Shown piece by piece: positions 51,528 through 64,000 of a DNA stretch of 64,000 bases. The translations under genes and the position numbers were made by a program. The stretch is from Eremophila alpestris peregrina (taxonomy: Eukaryota; Chordata; Aves; Passeriformes; Alaudidae): positions 677,228 through 741,227 of the forward strand of contig WMCF01000110.1 of assembly GCA_009792885.1 (NCBI GenBank), in the 5' to 3' direction. The notes beneath the pieces were generated by a model. The model searched no databases, was not told the origin of the DNA, and saw only the letters and a program-made list of their open reading frames with translations. Position 1 is the stretch's first letter; each line of letters starts with the position of its first letter.

Positions 51528-54500
51528 CGCTATCCCTTCTCTGCAACACAGAAGAATCTTGACAGAATGGCAGGAAGCACGCACAGAGCAGTCAGGGAAG
51601 GATATTATGTCAGCAACCACGAACAATAAAAGGTGTAAAGGTGCTTCCTTCCCTAAACTGTTCCAGAAGTGCAAAATGGGAACCAAAACTGTCCACTTCC
51701 TTCTCTGAGCAGAACTGTCTGAATCTGCTCTGCTGAAACACCCTAGACAGAATCCTTTGAGCAGTTACACCAGGAGAAATAAGGAGTATCAAAACAAGAC
51801 AGTAAAAATATTTAATTTATAAACAAGAAGGCAGCCAGAGAAAAAACAAGTCAAAATGTGCTAGAGTTTTTAACATTTTCATGGTTGCTTTACAAAAGTA
51901 ACAAACTTGTCATAAAGATGTCCTGGTTCCATTAAGAAGCTTACATTCCGAGTGGATTAATTAGGTTAAAACTCTTTTTTCTATTACGCTGATATAAGGA
52001 AGTAAAAAAAGTGCTACTTCCTTTCTCCTACCATTCTTAACTTGATACAAAAGTAACTTTAAAGGTCTATGAAATCTTTTTAGGCAAATCTGTTTCCTCA
52101 AACAAGTTTTCAATCTGTGTTTAAAAATTTGAATGTACACATAATCCACTTTTCTGATAAAAAAATTAGCTGCAAAAATGTAACCATGAACACTGACAGT
52201 GAGAAATACATATTAGGATAAAAGGGTCACTTGGTTTCTTTAAAATTCTGACTGACTATGTTCCACATACAGACAAAGACAGCTACAGAGTGAAGAAACA
52301 GTTGGGCATACTGCATCAATTGAAGATATCACTCATTTTGGGTCTGTCACCTTGAGCTGGATATAATTTAAAGGAATGCAGAGAAGAGTGAAAATAATTA
52401 CCTATCATGCTATCTGACTGAGATCAGCTGACATTAAATATACAAGTGGTTCTTTACATTTACATGGTGGTTTGGCTGCATGGTCATAACAAAAGGCACA
52501 GTTTGGGCCATTAAGAGAAGGGTATGATAAAATTATATATGTCATCACCATGGCAATATACCAGTAAAGCAGTAATGGTATGATCTACAGTATGTTTCTC
52601 CAGGCAGAAAGCCATGCAAAATCTGAGTCATCTTAAGCTTTCAAACATCTGTCCACAACACTCTGATTTAGAAATTAAACATAACCTACCCCTATGTGTT
52701 TTGATCTTATGGGCAGGCTGCCATATGAAAAGGTTGGAAAAGAGTTAATTTTAATCTACTAAATTTAACTCTCAAGATATCATGCATTTGGCTACAGGAA
52801 ATATAAAACAAACATTTAAGCCATAATGGATAAATTATAATAGATGAAGTACTCAAGACTACTAGAAAGGCAGTATGTCAAACCAAAAAACCTGTACATA
52901 AAGAAAATATTTGTAATCTGTAACTACCAAGGCTTATTATCTTTTCAGTTATCTCACCTGACTTCTGACTTATGGCATGAGCTTTATTTATAATAGGGCA
53001 TTATTTCAGGGCAATGAAGTTCTGAACTAAGGCAGGAGTAAAAGGTTCATAAAGTTGCAAACTACAAAATCATTCCCAATATGTTAATTTTTACTTGGAA
53101 TTTTAAGAGAAAAATTATTTGATTTGAATTTGTATTTCATTAATTTTTCTAAAGATTTTGAAAGCATCTGCTGGACTTGTAAGATTAATTCAACTGATAC
53201 TCCATTTATTGGTTTGTTTATGCATAAAGGATAGTAGAAAGTGTTTATTTCAAATCTGAACTTCCAGAGTTGTACCTTATTTGCTTGTTTACATTTCAAC
53301 ATATTCCTAGTATAATGATGATGTAGCAATGATTTGCAGAAAATTCCTCTCTTGAAGCTGAGTTACTGGCTTAATCAATACTGTTATTTTCAATACCTTG
53401 GAACAGCCATGAGAATAGTTTGCAATAAGATTTTTTTTTTAAGTTTTGAATTTAATACTTCTGAAGATTGATTGTAAGAATGTTTCAGACAGCTGTGGTC
53501 TATGTAGTTTATAACTCAAATACTCTACCAAATTATCTCACGGAGCAAGAACTTGGGCAAAGTTGTCTTGAAAAGTTTTTTGTAGCAAAACTAACATCAT
53601 TGCCAAAATAGAATAGATGATAGTTCCTAACAGTTGCCCTACTTCACGGTGTCATAGACCCTGGTTTTCAAGAGACTGAGGCATGCAGACACAGAATATC
53701 TTGTCTATAGCTGCCTCTCTATTTAAGCCAATCCATGCCTGGATGAAAGGAAAGAGTGACTTTAGCTTATCTTTCACAATATGTGCTGACAGACATCCAT
53801 CCAGCACAGTGGTGGAAGATTTTATGAATATTGCATGCATGCTAAACCAAACCTGGTCATGCTGGTAAAGAACCATGACAAGAGATCAAAATACTTCCAA
53901 TGTGATCGTGGAATTTACCTCGGATGATGAGTTATTCCTTGCAGCAGTACACCACAAGAAGCAACCACCAGATGAAAACTGATTGCCTGGACTGCCTGCT
54001 ATGCTAGAGGGAGAATGGAAGACCTGGCTAATTTAAAACATATGTGAAGATTGCTGAAATGAAGAGGAGTATTTAATTTGTAAAGCAAAAAATGCAGACA
54101 CTAACACAGTTTTTAAGGAAAACAATTAAGTGAAATGTTAGTATAAAATATATGCCTGTGAAGAGTCATTTTTAAAACTACAATAATTATTGGGTAGTAT
54201 TTCCATGTGTACCCATCACCCAAAAGAAAAAATATTTAAGGTAAACAGTTTTAAGAAAAGGTTTATATGTTTATGATTAGGTTCATGATGTACCCTTAGA
54301 AGCAAGATGGACATAATAGGAGTATGACCAATATATTTGGAATAAGATCCGTAAGATACTTCAGACTGCCTCAAGCACAACAGTTTATTTAATTGGACAC
54401 ACTAATAATAAAAGGGAAAAAAAAATAAAGGACTGAAAACAGAATCACCTAATTGGTCTGAAATGGAGACAGTGGCTAGGAATGGGAAGCCTGACTGAAA

Positions 54501-56948
54501 ATGGAGTAGAGAAATTGGACCACTGCAAATTCACCTGGGAGTCTTGACAGTTTTGAGCTAATAATTTGATTGGATTGAATTACAGTTACTAGATGCATAG
54601 GAATATCATGAAAGGTGTTTTACAAATTCAGTCTGTCATTTACTGAGCGAAAGAATAGGAAGCACTTCAGTGGTCAACAGGGTGAGATTTAGCACCTTGT
54701 GAGTTGAACAGGTCTTGGAGCTACTCTGATTTTGGTCTGCTTGTATTGAAAGACATTACATACCAGGCAAAATACTAGTGCTACAGTTCGGGAGCAGTCT
54801 TAAACACAAAGGACTTTGGAGAGTATTGGCTTATTATAGGAAACTGTAAGATCTCTAGTGTTAAGTTATTACATCACCTGAAAGCAGTCTCTGACTGTGG
54901 TTAGATCTAGATGTGCAGATTTTTTGCTAATGTTTGCATGTGAGGAAGTCTGTGGAATTAAATCCCCCAAATAACTTTTAAGAATCAAGGGATTATTCCA
55001 CGTATTATTGGAAAAAATGACATAAAACAATATCAAATCTTAGCCTGAACTTGGGTACGAGTGCTTAGTAATGCCAATATCATTGACAGGTTATTTTACA
55101 TTTCCTCTATTGAAGAAAATTTGGATTAATTCTAAAAAGTATTATTTCCTAATAGTTTTTTGGCTACTTTCTGCTTATAATTTGATGAATGCTAGGAAGC
55201 TTTGTACATGCAGTTAGACAATATCTATCTAAACTATGGTCAATAATGAGTCTAGAAGCAATAGGTGGAATGGATGGAGAAGACAATTAAATTTTGGATA
55301 AAATGGATGACTGTAGATTCAAGATCTACACAGGTCTCGTCTCCTTTTCTTCAATCAACAAGCTCCAGAGAAATTTCATACACCCTGACTCTGACCAGGA
55401 TTGTCTTCTCAAAGAATCCTCTGGAATCCTCCAAAAGAATCCTCCTTTTTCCTCACTGTAACTATGTGTATCTACAATTTAACAACATCGCTGAGTTCTG
55501 CTATTCCAGGTTTGTGTTGCACTGCCACTTCATCTCTGTGAGGAGGAACAAAGACTTGGATTGCAGAAACCTCATAATCATATTTTGAAAAGGAATGTCT
55601 TACACATTTGCCAATAAATAATTTCAGGAAGTTTTTGGAGAAAAAAGAAAGCTTTTAGAAGCAGTATTTTTGTGGCATAAATAAATGGAACAAACCATAT
55701 TAAGAACCCAAAGTGTCTTTAAATTATCAATCAAATAAATGACTGATCACTGTATTTTATTCAAAGACTAAGATGAAAATTAGGAAGGATCATCTAAGGA
55801 GGAAGAATAGTGGAAAAAACTGTGGATGAAAATACCACAAAACTGGGAACATGAATATAGAAATTAGGAGAAAAAACCCCGAGATATGAATAAGTTCCTC
55901 ATTATAAGAAAAGCCTCTACCTGAGAACAGACTCAGTGGAAACATTGTTAAGGAGCTAATGAAAGGAGTTCTTTGTAACATAATTAAAGTAAGTGATACC
56001 TTAGTAATACCTTAGATATTTTTTAATTTACTTTTTGCTATTAGATCTTGTATGATGCAACTAGCCACCCAAGTCCATCTCTGACTCTCCAAAGATGGAA
56101 GGAGTCTCAGACAGACATAACTTTAAAATTAGAGAATATTACTGATGTCTATATTACTGGTTTCTATTTCTACTCCTTTTAGTCAAGGAGTTACCAGCAT
56201 GATAACAGATTCACCACAAGTACTGAAAAGAGAAGTCAAATAAATGTTAGTACCTAATGTAGACTAACATTTTTGGAAAAAATCAATTACCTTTATGTTT
56301 TATAATTCTTTGGCTCCTCAGTGTACCCCCAATTGATCCTTTATTTTCAGCTATAGGAGCTGGAAAATGAGATATATTATCTTCATGTAGAAATAATTCA
56401 TCTCTGGTGTTAGACCATTTCAGCTACAACTATACTACCTATACTATACTAACTATAAGTTAGTTTTCTTATAGCATAAACCGAAACACATAACTCATGT
56501 TTAAGTATCTTTAATAGTTTTTCAATGCAACTTCAGATCAGTATACCCTTCATCTGGTAATTTCTTTCTTAAAGAAGAATGATTATACACAGAGATGTTT
56601 TGCTTTTTTTGATATACTCAGATCTAGAAACACATTTTTTTTGCTTTAATTTCTGACCTTTCCAGAAATGTCAAGAATTAAATAGAGTTCCTATGAAACA
56701 TAGACTACACAACATTGTGGAGAGCTGCTAAGCTGATAACAGTTCATTCTTTTTGTATGAATGGTAACATGATAAATATGAGTATAAAAACTATGACACT
56801 CCTGAACACAACTGCTTGCCCAGAGACAACTGCAGGCTTAAAATGAGGGGAAGGAAGAAGAAGGAAAAAAAAATCCAACCAAGGAAATATATCAATCTTC
56901 CCAATGACCAAGACAATTCAAAAGTCTTCCAATCCCACTCAGATAGTT

Positions 56949-56965
56949 TTGTTTTTTTTTTTTTT
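56949..56965. repeat. T homopolymer tract
   Basis: A run of about 15 T in the upstream region, with no attached retrocopy. Confidence 0.75.
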
Positions 56966-59472
56966 CCCAAGGACAAAAGGAGATGAAATGTATGTCAGGT
57001 ACATAATAAAAAAGAAACCCCACACCTACATTTCACTGCAGAGAAGTGAGGAATTACATCTGTGAAATATGTGTCCTTTCTAACGGCAAAGCTCATAAAT
57101 TAGAACAAGTTGCTTCTGTTAAACATACAAAATACAGACAATTTACACAGAAACACAGGAATTCAGAATGGATTTGCTTTGAGAGATGGGAAGAAAAGTA
57201 CACTGGCAGTAGAGCAATGAAGCAGTTATAATCACAAAGAATTTACAGGCCACTGGATAGGAAATAAACCTTGCACATATATTGCTGTGTGCTTCATGCC
57301 TGCAATTCTGCATGTCCAGGATGAAGCATCTGTTGGAGAAACAGAAGGTTCTGACTACTGAGAAATAAAATATGTGGCCATAGCTGTTAGCATTAGCCCA
57401 CCATAAATCACTGGCTGAAGCTATTTGCTTTTTACCTCCTGGCTGCATCTTGACAAGAGGGTTCTCTCTATGCTAAAAGATACAAACTGGATTCCCACTG
57501 GCTTGGAACTAGGAAAATGCATTAACAGATGAAGCCGCTTAAAAGAAAGGAAAGATAATATGGAATTTGCTATGTCAAAAAGGTAATAAAATGCCTCATG
57601 GGAGAAAAAAAAATCTGAAATTTATTTGGCTTAAAATGTCTAAAATTATCTGTTGTTCTAGCTTTGTGGGGTATTCTACAAACTTTATTTTTGTCCTTAG
57701 TGGTTAAAAACCAGACAAACAATAGTTATATTTCTGTTAACAATATTCACATGAAAATAGAGAAAGAGAGAAACCTAAGATTACAATTCGCTGAGGATTT
57801 ATGCTGTGATATGATAAAGAGCTAAAAGAGCTGCAGCTTTGTATCTGCATTAGTTGCAAAGACAAAAATAGCCTTGTCTAATATAGTGTGCTGCTCAACC
57901 ACACCATAGTTCATATTTAGTTTTTGAAAACTGTGTTAGGTAACTAATTCATACTGTCTACATGAGGATTTGATCTTCTAATTTTTCACAGAATTGGAGT
58001 CCAACAGCCCTCACGTCAAGAATGTAAAACAAAATTTCTACCAAAACGGATGGTGTTTACCACAGAGGTACACCTGCTACTCTCTGTAAATACAAAAGCC
58101 ACAAGTGAGCATCACACCCTGCCTACAGAACCTCAGCTATAAGCATTCCATTAGCACATGCAGCTGGATTTATTTATTTCTATATTAATTTCTTTCTTAC
58201 TCATACAAAATGCACTGTATTTGGCAATAGCCAATGCAAAAAGTCAGTATCTATGACAAATACCAGAAAACAGACATAAAATATTCTTAATTTGCAGAGG
58301 AATATACAGTGGAATTTGCTTGATAGTCTCCACTCTACCTTCAATGAACATTGTTGTTTTTCTAATAGGATCACTGCCAGCATTGCTCATCTTACAGTTA
58401 TCCTAAAAGCATGCTGAAAAAGCAAAAACCTAATCAATACAAAGATACATTAGCTAAATCTTACTGTGGCTGTGAATGCACATTGCATTTTCTCAGAAAT
58501 GGCACTTTTTAAGCTCTATTGATATGTAAGATGATTTCTGATAAAATATATCCTTAGAAACAGCCAGCTGTGGCAAAAGTAGCAGGCAGCATAATTCAAA
58601 GAATTGGATTCAAGGTTGGGATGCAAACATATTTGAGATCTGCTCCCTTTTCTCCCAAAAATATTTAATGTCACTTTCATTTTTTACTCAGTTTCCCTGT
58701 TGGAAATCTGAGGATAAGGATCCATGAGTGGATTTGCTCATGCAAATGTTCTAAGAACTAAATACAGTGAATATTTATTATGCAATAGAGAAATTCTGAG
58801 GGCTGTACTTCTTATCTGGCATAATCAATGTAAACAAATAAAGAAGATAATATAGAATATTTAAAAATGTATAAAAGCAATAGTAAGGGCCAAGATTATG
58901 ACCATAAAAATATTAATACTTGTATTTAAACCCCTTATTTCAGAAAGTTATAGTTACCTTGTATACCTAACACATTTATATATGCATGCTGTTGTAGTTC
59001 TGTCATCCTTTATGCTAACGTATATCTCCTTGAAATAAAGATATTTGACTGTACTGTCATATAAGGTCCATCATGGTACACAGCAGATACATCAATTTCC
59101 TGTTTCCTTCTCTCTCTTACAGCATCCTAATCAACCTAATTAAAGCTTAGTTCATTTGAAATCTCAGATGACAATTTGTTTAACTCTATCCCACTGTGGT
59201 CTTTTTATAAAGAGAATTAAATTTGATCTTCTGACAGCAATTATTAAATGATCCCAACTGGCCCCAATTAAGACACATGGCTCACAGGCCTCAAAATCCA
59301 ATAAAGTGCCAAACCCTGTCTTTCACATGTATATCTCCCTTTACCTTGTTTTATTTTCTTAAAGCCAGCTAAGCTCATGTTAGCAAGTAGAACTGAATGT
59401 CATTTGTAGATTATTTCAAGATACAATGCATCACTTTATTTTCACTGACATTCTGAAGTGGTGACAACACAG

Positions 59473-59490
59473 TCAAAATTATAATTTTGA
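59473..59490. repeat. Perfect 18-bp palindrome
   Basis: TCAAAATTATAATTTTGA equals its own reverse complement. It is AT-rich, so chance origin is likely. Confidence 0.65.
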
Positions 59491-61453
59491 AATCTCTCTC
59501 GAATTCATTTCACCTATCTTTAATGATCTTCACTGTGCTGCATGTGACCTACATATGCTCATTTGTAAAATACTGCTGACAACAAGCTGTGACTAGAGAA
59601 ACACATTAAATATCCATGGTCTGAGTTTTGCACTGCTTACAATTCTCCTTATAGTAATACATCTCTTCTGTAAGCATTTCCACTTGGTTGTCATCTCTCC
59701 ACTGCAGAAATTCAAAGAAATATGATGTTAATGTAAATTCTGAGGTAAACCTTTTTTACCTTTAATTTCTGATCTAATTTTTCCACACATGTTCAGTGAT
59801 AATCTGTGAAGAAATATTCCTATGGTTTCACATAAAGGCAGGTAGCCCCAGGATTTGGAACTCATTGATTGTGTAGTACTCCAGGGAAATAGCTGAATTA
59901 AAACCACTCTCATGAGACTGAAGTAGCTTCCTTACACATCTGGCTCTTGTTCTAAACTTTAACACCTGCTTGGAAATTTAACCCCCCATCTTTTCTCTGA
60001 AGAACAAATGGGACAGATTTATCTAATGCCATTTGGTTTAGGTCAAAGCTGAGCTGTGTAGTGTTCTGCTAAATTAATTGCAATGTAATTGATACTGTTT
60101 GATACAGTTTTATGACCAGGCTTAAAATATGTAAGATTTCTTATTTCTGCACATTCACCCTGAGTACAGCTTTGAGTAAAAATATTAAACTTCAGCAGTG
60201 GTTTTTTTGTCTCAGTATTTCCAATGAATCACTGAATAAAATATGATAAGGTGTCCAAGTGTCACCAAAAGATTAAGTACCAAATAAAAAATGCAGCAAC
60301 TTCCATGGTGTTTATTCTTTCCTTCTGAATTTCCTTTATTTATGTATTTAAATTATGAACATATGTAAGCATGATTTTCCTTAATATAAAAAAAGATAGA
60401 AGTACACTAACTTTCACTGCAAAATTTTCTTTACTAACAGGAAGATGTGCAAGTTTATGTAAAACACAATCAGACACATCTCTTGTTGAGCTGAAAAATA
60501 CACTTTTTTGGGGGTACAAATTTTAAAAATTTAAGTGAGGCCAACCACTTCCTAAATAAAATATTTTCTTTTTTTTAACCTGTAAATGTTACAGTTAAGA
60601 ATTAAAAAAAAATTTACTTCAAAAAGCAGGCAGCATTTTTGCTTCTGGAAATGCTATATGACACCAGTAAACTTGAATGCAATAAAGCTGAGAAAGAATT
60701 TCTAATAAGGCATTGAAATTTATGAATATTAAAAAATATTTCAGTATATTGTTAATTATTTCTCATTGTGTTCTAAATATTCTCATACAAGATATTAATT
60801 TTAGCTCTTTTGCTAAAACCAGCAAACCCTGTAACAGATTAAGTGCAAAGAGCTGAAAATATCCTGCGGAAAAAACTCAGTACAGAGATCAGATCAACCC
60901 AAATCCTGCCATTACTCAGCACTGCAGTGACGTGCAGATGTTTGTAGTGGTTTAAGGAGCCAGTGGGGGCTGGAAACTCTACATACTCAACTCCAACATG
61001 ATTGCAATTGAACCTCATCAAAGTAAGAGCTCATAATTTGTCACAGAAAACAGCCAATTAACATATGTTAGAAAAAAGCTCCCATAAAGATAATATATGA
61101 TTAACGATCCAATGCAGCTGTCATAAATCAAGTCTGCATTTTAAAAAGAAGTATTAGCCTGGGTTTCTGAATGTTTACATTGACAATGGAGACTGTATTT
61201 TAAAAAAGCTACAGAGAAGAGGCCCCTAGTGTGTCTTCCAGGTTGGGAGTTAGAGTTTTGAGACATCCAGTACTAGCTGCAGTGCTGGCTGTTCTGCCAT
61301 AAATAGTTAAGACTCTTGTCAAAACACAATGACTATTTTGTTTTAGTGCTGTTTTAAAATGCAGACCTTCACTATGAGTGAGGTGGCCTTCATTGATGTA
61401 CTTTGCTGTCAATACAGTCATCTGAAATTACAGCATCTCCTAATTGCTACCAA

Positions 61454-61496
61454 ATATGCATTGTAGAGATATGCATTGTAGAGATATGCATTGTAG
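61454..61496. repeat. 15-bp tandem repeat, 2.9 copies
   Basis: Units ATATGCATTGTAGAG at 61454-61468 and 61469-61483 are identical, and a partial third copy runs to 61496. Each unit contains a palindromic ATGCAT core. Confidence 0.9.
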
Positions 61497-62768
61497 CCCC
61501 AGGGCCAGCACTGTGATCCTGGCTATTCAAATGCATAGCCCTGAGTGAAACTTCACCCCAGCCAACCCTGCTATTTCATGGTTACACTGTAGAAAATGAA
61601 TTCTGAATGCTGTCCACAACCATAATTTTTATAAAGAGAAGGATTTAAAATAGTTTACACGTATATATGCATGGAAAGTGAAACCTGTTGCTTTATTAAG
61701 ACAGAACACTGATTGAGATGCCTAATCTGAACAACTATCTTTACTCTTTGTCTCATGCACAGCAATATTTTAATTCCTGAAGCACTGCATAAATAAGCTG
61801 CTTGTTTTTTACAGAGCATTATTCATTTTTCTTCCTGCTATTATTTAGGATCCCATGTGGCTACAAGTAAACTCTGAAGAGACTTGAATAGTACCTCTTT
61901 TGTATGTGTGTGCATATATGAGAGTGTGTGTCCTTGTCTTGACATGGTGTTGTAAAAGGAAGTACTTCCTCTTTTCTGTTTGAAAGAGATCCAAAAAACC
62001 CAAGGTTTTGAAATTAAGTAGTCTGACTGGATATTAGTCAATGTATTTTTAAAAATGCATAACTCCTATTTAGTCATACATGCTTTAAAATGGACAAATT
62101 TTAGTCAGTACTAACAAAGAATAATATAATGGCAATAGTAGAAGTAAAGTGAAATGCAATGATTTTAAAGTCCTTCAAAGATTCAGAAATGCTGTTTCCA
62201 TTAATCTTACAGGCTGGAGTTTGTGTCATCAACACAAAGTTAATTCTCTTAAACCAGAATTTATTCTATTGTTACTGAAGTGTCTGGTAACTACAAAGCC
62301 ATGGATTCACAGCCCCTGAATTGGTGAAGACTTTCAAATACGCTAAAATTCCTTAACTTGATGGGAAGTCAAAAAGGAAAGCCTAAGTGTTAAAAGCTAC
62401 TTGTGTGAGCAAGACTGTCTCAAAAAGATCAAAAGCACTGATATTTCTGAGCCATTTACACACAGCAAAAATGGTGAATATTGACATTCCTCACTATGTT
62501 ACATTATGATACAAAAATAATCATTATGAATTACTATCCCTTTTAACAAAACATCGTGAATAATATTAGAGTTAATGCTGCCAATTTTTTTTTCCTCAGG
62601 AGTGTGTTCATTGATTCCCAAGCAATCAGTAACATTTTTGATTAAGATCTCAGAAACAGCTGAAAATCCCAAGGCTTCTCTACTACTGAAAATTCATGAC
62701 TTACTGTCCCCAACTAATGACAGTAAACTATGCAGCCTCAAGCAAAAGAGATTAATTTCAATTTCGCA

Positions 62769-62785
62769 ATTAAAAAAAAAAAAAA
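62769..62785. repeat. A homopolymer tract
   Basis: A run of about 15-16 A. The + strand frame crossing it (62575-62814) has no recognisable content. Confidence 0.75.
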
Positions 62786-64000
62786 AAGACTGGACAAAAT
62801 ACATTCCATACTGACTAAATTGTTATGTCTGTAACAGAAAATTCACTTTTGGCCTTAGTATACAAAGTGCAAAATAAGCATTACTTTACAAATGATACAA
62901 TAAACAAGAGTCAGATGAGAACTGTATATTTTTTAGACTAAAACCACATTTTGGATATGACAGATTCAAGATTAGTATATCTTCCTGATAATGAATCTGC
63001 TTTAAAATATTCTGCTTACAGTTACAGCAGAATAATTGAAACAAGTTCTTGATTGTATGGAAATATTGTGTCAGAGGGATTTCCTAGATTGTAAACTTAA
63101 ATTTCCTCTCTTTGTAGGTAATACGAAGATCATTTTACAGCTAGGTCATACATAAGTGACCAGTAAATATCAGTGCACTGCTGTTAAACAGCATATTTTC
63201 CAAGAAAATGTATCAAATTGTAGTTTATTTATCACAATATATCCAGGTAAGAAATCTCCAGCATTCTCTTTTTTTAGATCAAATATAACAAATGACGCAG
63301 GATGAAATATTGTAAGTACATTCTTCCTGCTATTTACCTATGCTGTGCTGCAAAAGTGAAAACTATCTGAGTCAGTAACGGCTTCTACTAAATGGAAATG
63401 TCAAAAATATGGCATAAATTAATTCAAGATGTTTGTACAATTATTTCAAAATTCAGAATGGTTGCAAACAGAGTTCATGAAAATAATATCCCACTTCCCG
63501 ATTGCTTCTGTGCATATGAAATTCTGTTGGAATCTTTCTATGGATTTTTAAAAGCTGAGACTTTGGAAAAAAAGTTGAGAAATACTGCATTAAATGCCCA
63601 ATACTACTTTAATATTAAAGCTGCAGACTCTAAATTGCCTTAACCCACACATCTCTATGCCATTATCCCATTTAAATAAAAGAAAAACATGCTGGTGCTT
63701 CTCAGTCTCTCCAGTAAGTCCACTGGTTGGCTCTGGAGAGGAGAGATGAGTCGCCATGATGTGGAAGGCTCCAAATCCTCACAGATTACAGCAGCATTAT
63801 ACAGTAACAAAACATCACAAAAATTAAGCACAAATCATTCAAATAGAAATATTCATCATCACCATCCTCCCCTTACTCTCCACATGCCATGTTAATACAA
63901 AGGTTCTACTCCTGTTACTTAGAGATGAATATTGAGGAATCAAAGGCTTCATTCTGCAATTTTGCATGAAACAACTATAAAATACTTCGAAAGTGTTCAA

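Larger units (their letters stand above)
48147..64000 (-). other. MEF2C: Upstream MEF2C intron or 5' flank
   Basis: The acceptor at 48147 shows that the transcript begins farther upstream, so at least the proximal part is 5'-UTR intron. Contents: a consensus MEF2 site (49944-49953), a possible alternative 5' exon with donor (50011 to about 50290), a 20-bp near-duplicate pair (50540-50585), CAAA-rich and CA repeats (51269-51320, 51488-51527), a T run (56949-56965), an 18-bp palindrome (59473-59490), a 15-bp tandem repeat (61454-61496) and an A run (62769-62785). The remaining AT-rich DNA shows no recognisable gene or transposon. Scattered open frames of 60-111 codons are without domains. Confidence 0.75.

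Overview
The window is a single-gene stretch of an AT-rich vertebrate genome, almost certainly a bird. It carries the 5' half of MEF2C, the MADS-box transcription factor myocyte enhancer factor 2C, on the minus strand, so transcription runs from high to low coordinates. The bird assignment rests on two 5'-truncated CR1 LINE tails ending in ATTCTGTG-type octamer repeats, the low density of interspersed repeats, and recurrent (CAAA)n/(TTTG)n tracts. The species cannot be told from this window.

Layout in transcript order. 64000-48147 is upstream intron or 5' flank; it contains a possible alternative 5' exon or promoter near 50.0-50.3 kb. 48146-47949 is the first coding exon: 144 nt of purine-rich 5' UTR with a six-residue uORF, then codons 1-18. 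A 12.2 kb intron follows. 35761-35558 encodes codons 19-86, the rest of the MADS box plus the MEF2 domain. A 26.4 kb intron follows. 9145-9002 (alpha1) and 8939-8802 (alpha2) are a mutually exclusive exon pair separated by only 62 nt. A 6.4 kb intron leads to 2361-2175 (codons 135-196 in the alpha1 form), and a 1.1 kb intron to 1034-987 (48 nt). The remaining exons (rest of the transactivation region, beta exon, nuclear localisation signal, 3' UTR) lie below position 1, outside the window. All exon junctions have GT-AG sites and consistent phases, and the translated pieces match MEF2C along their whole length apart from a few substitutions.

Everything else is intronic or flanking DNA: two CR1 tails (antisense to MEF2C), one old but well recognisable MIR-type SINE, microsatellites, short tandem duplications and several perfect inverted repeats, the best being a 21-bp-stem hairpin at 40223-40270. 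No second protein-coding gene, RNA gene, CRISPR array or prokaryotic feature was found. Open reading frames of up to 176 codons inside introns show no recognisable domains and are treated as chance. The points most worth following are splicing-related (62-nt inter-exon intron, 9-nt tandem donor, NAGNAG acceptor) and regulatory (consensus MEF2 sites and the possible 5' exon). I saw no convincing new biological system.
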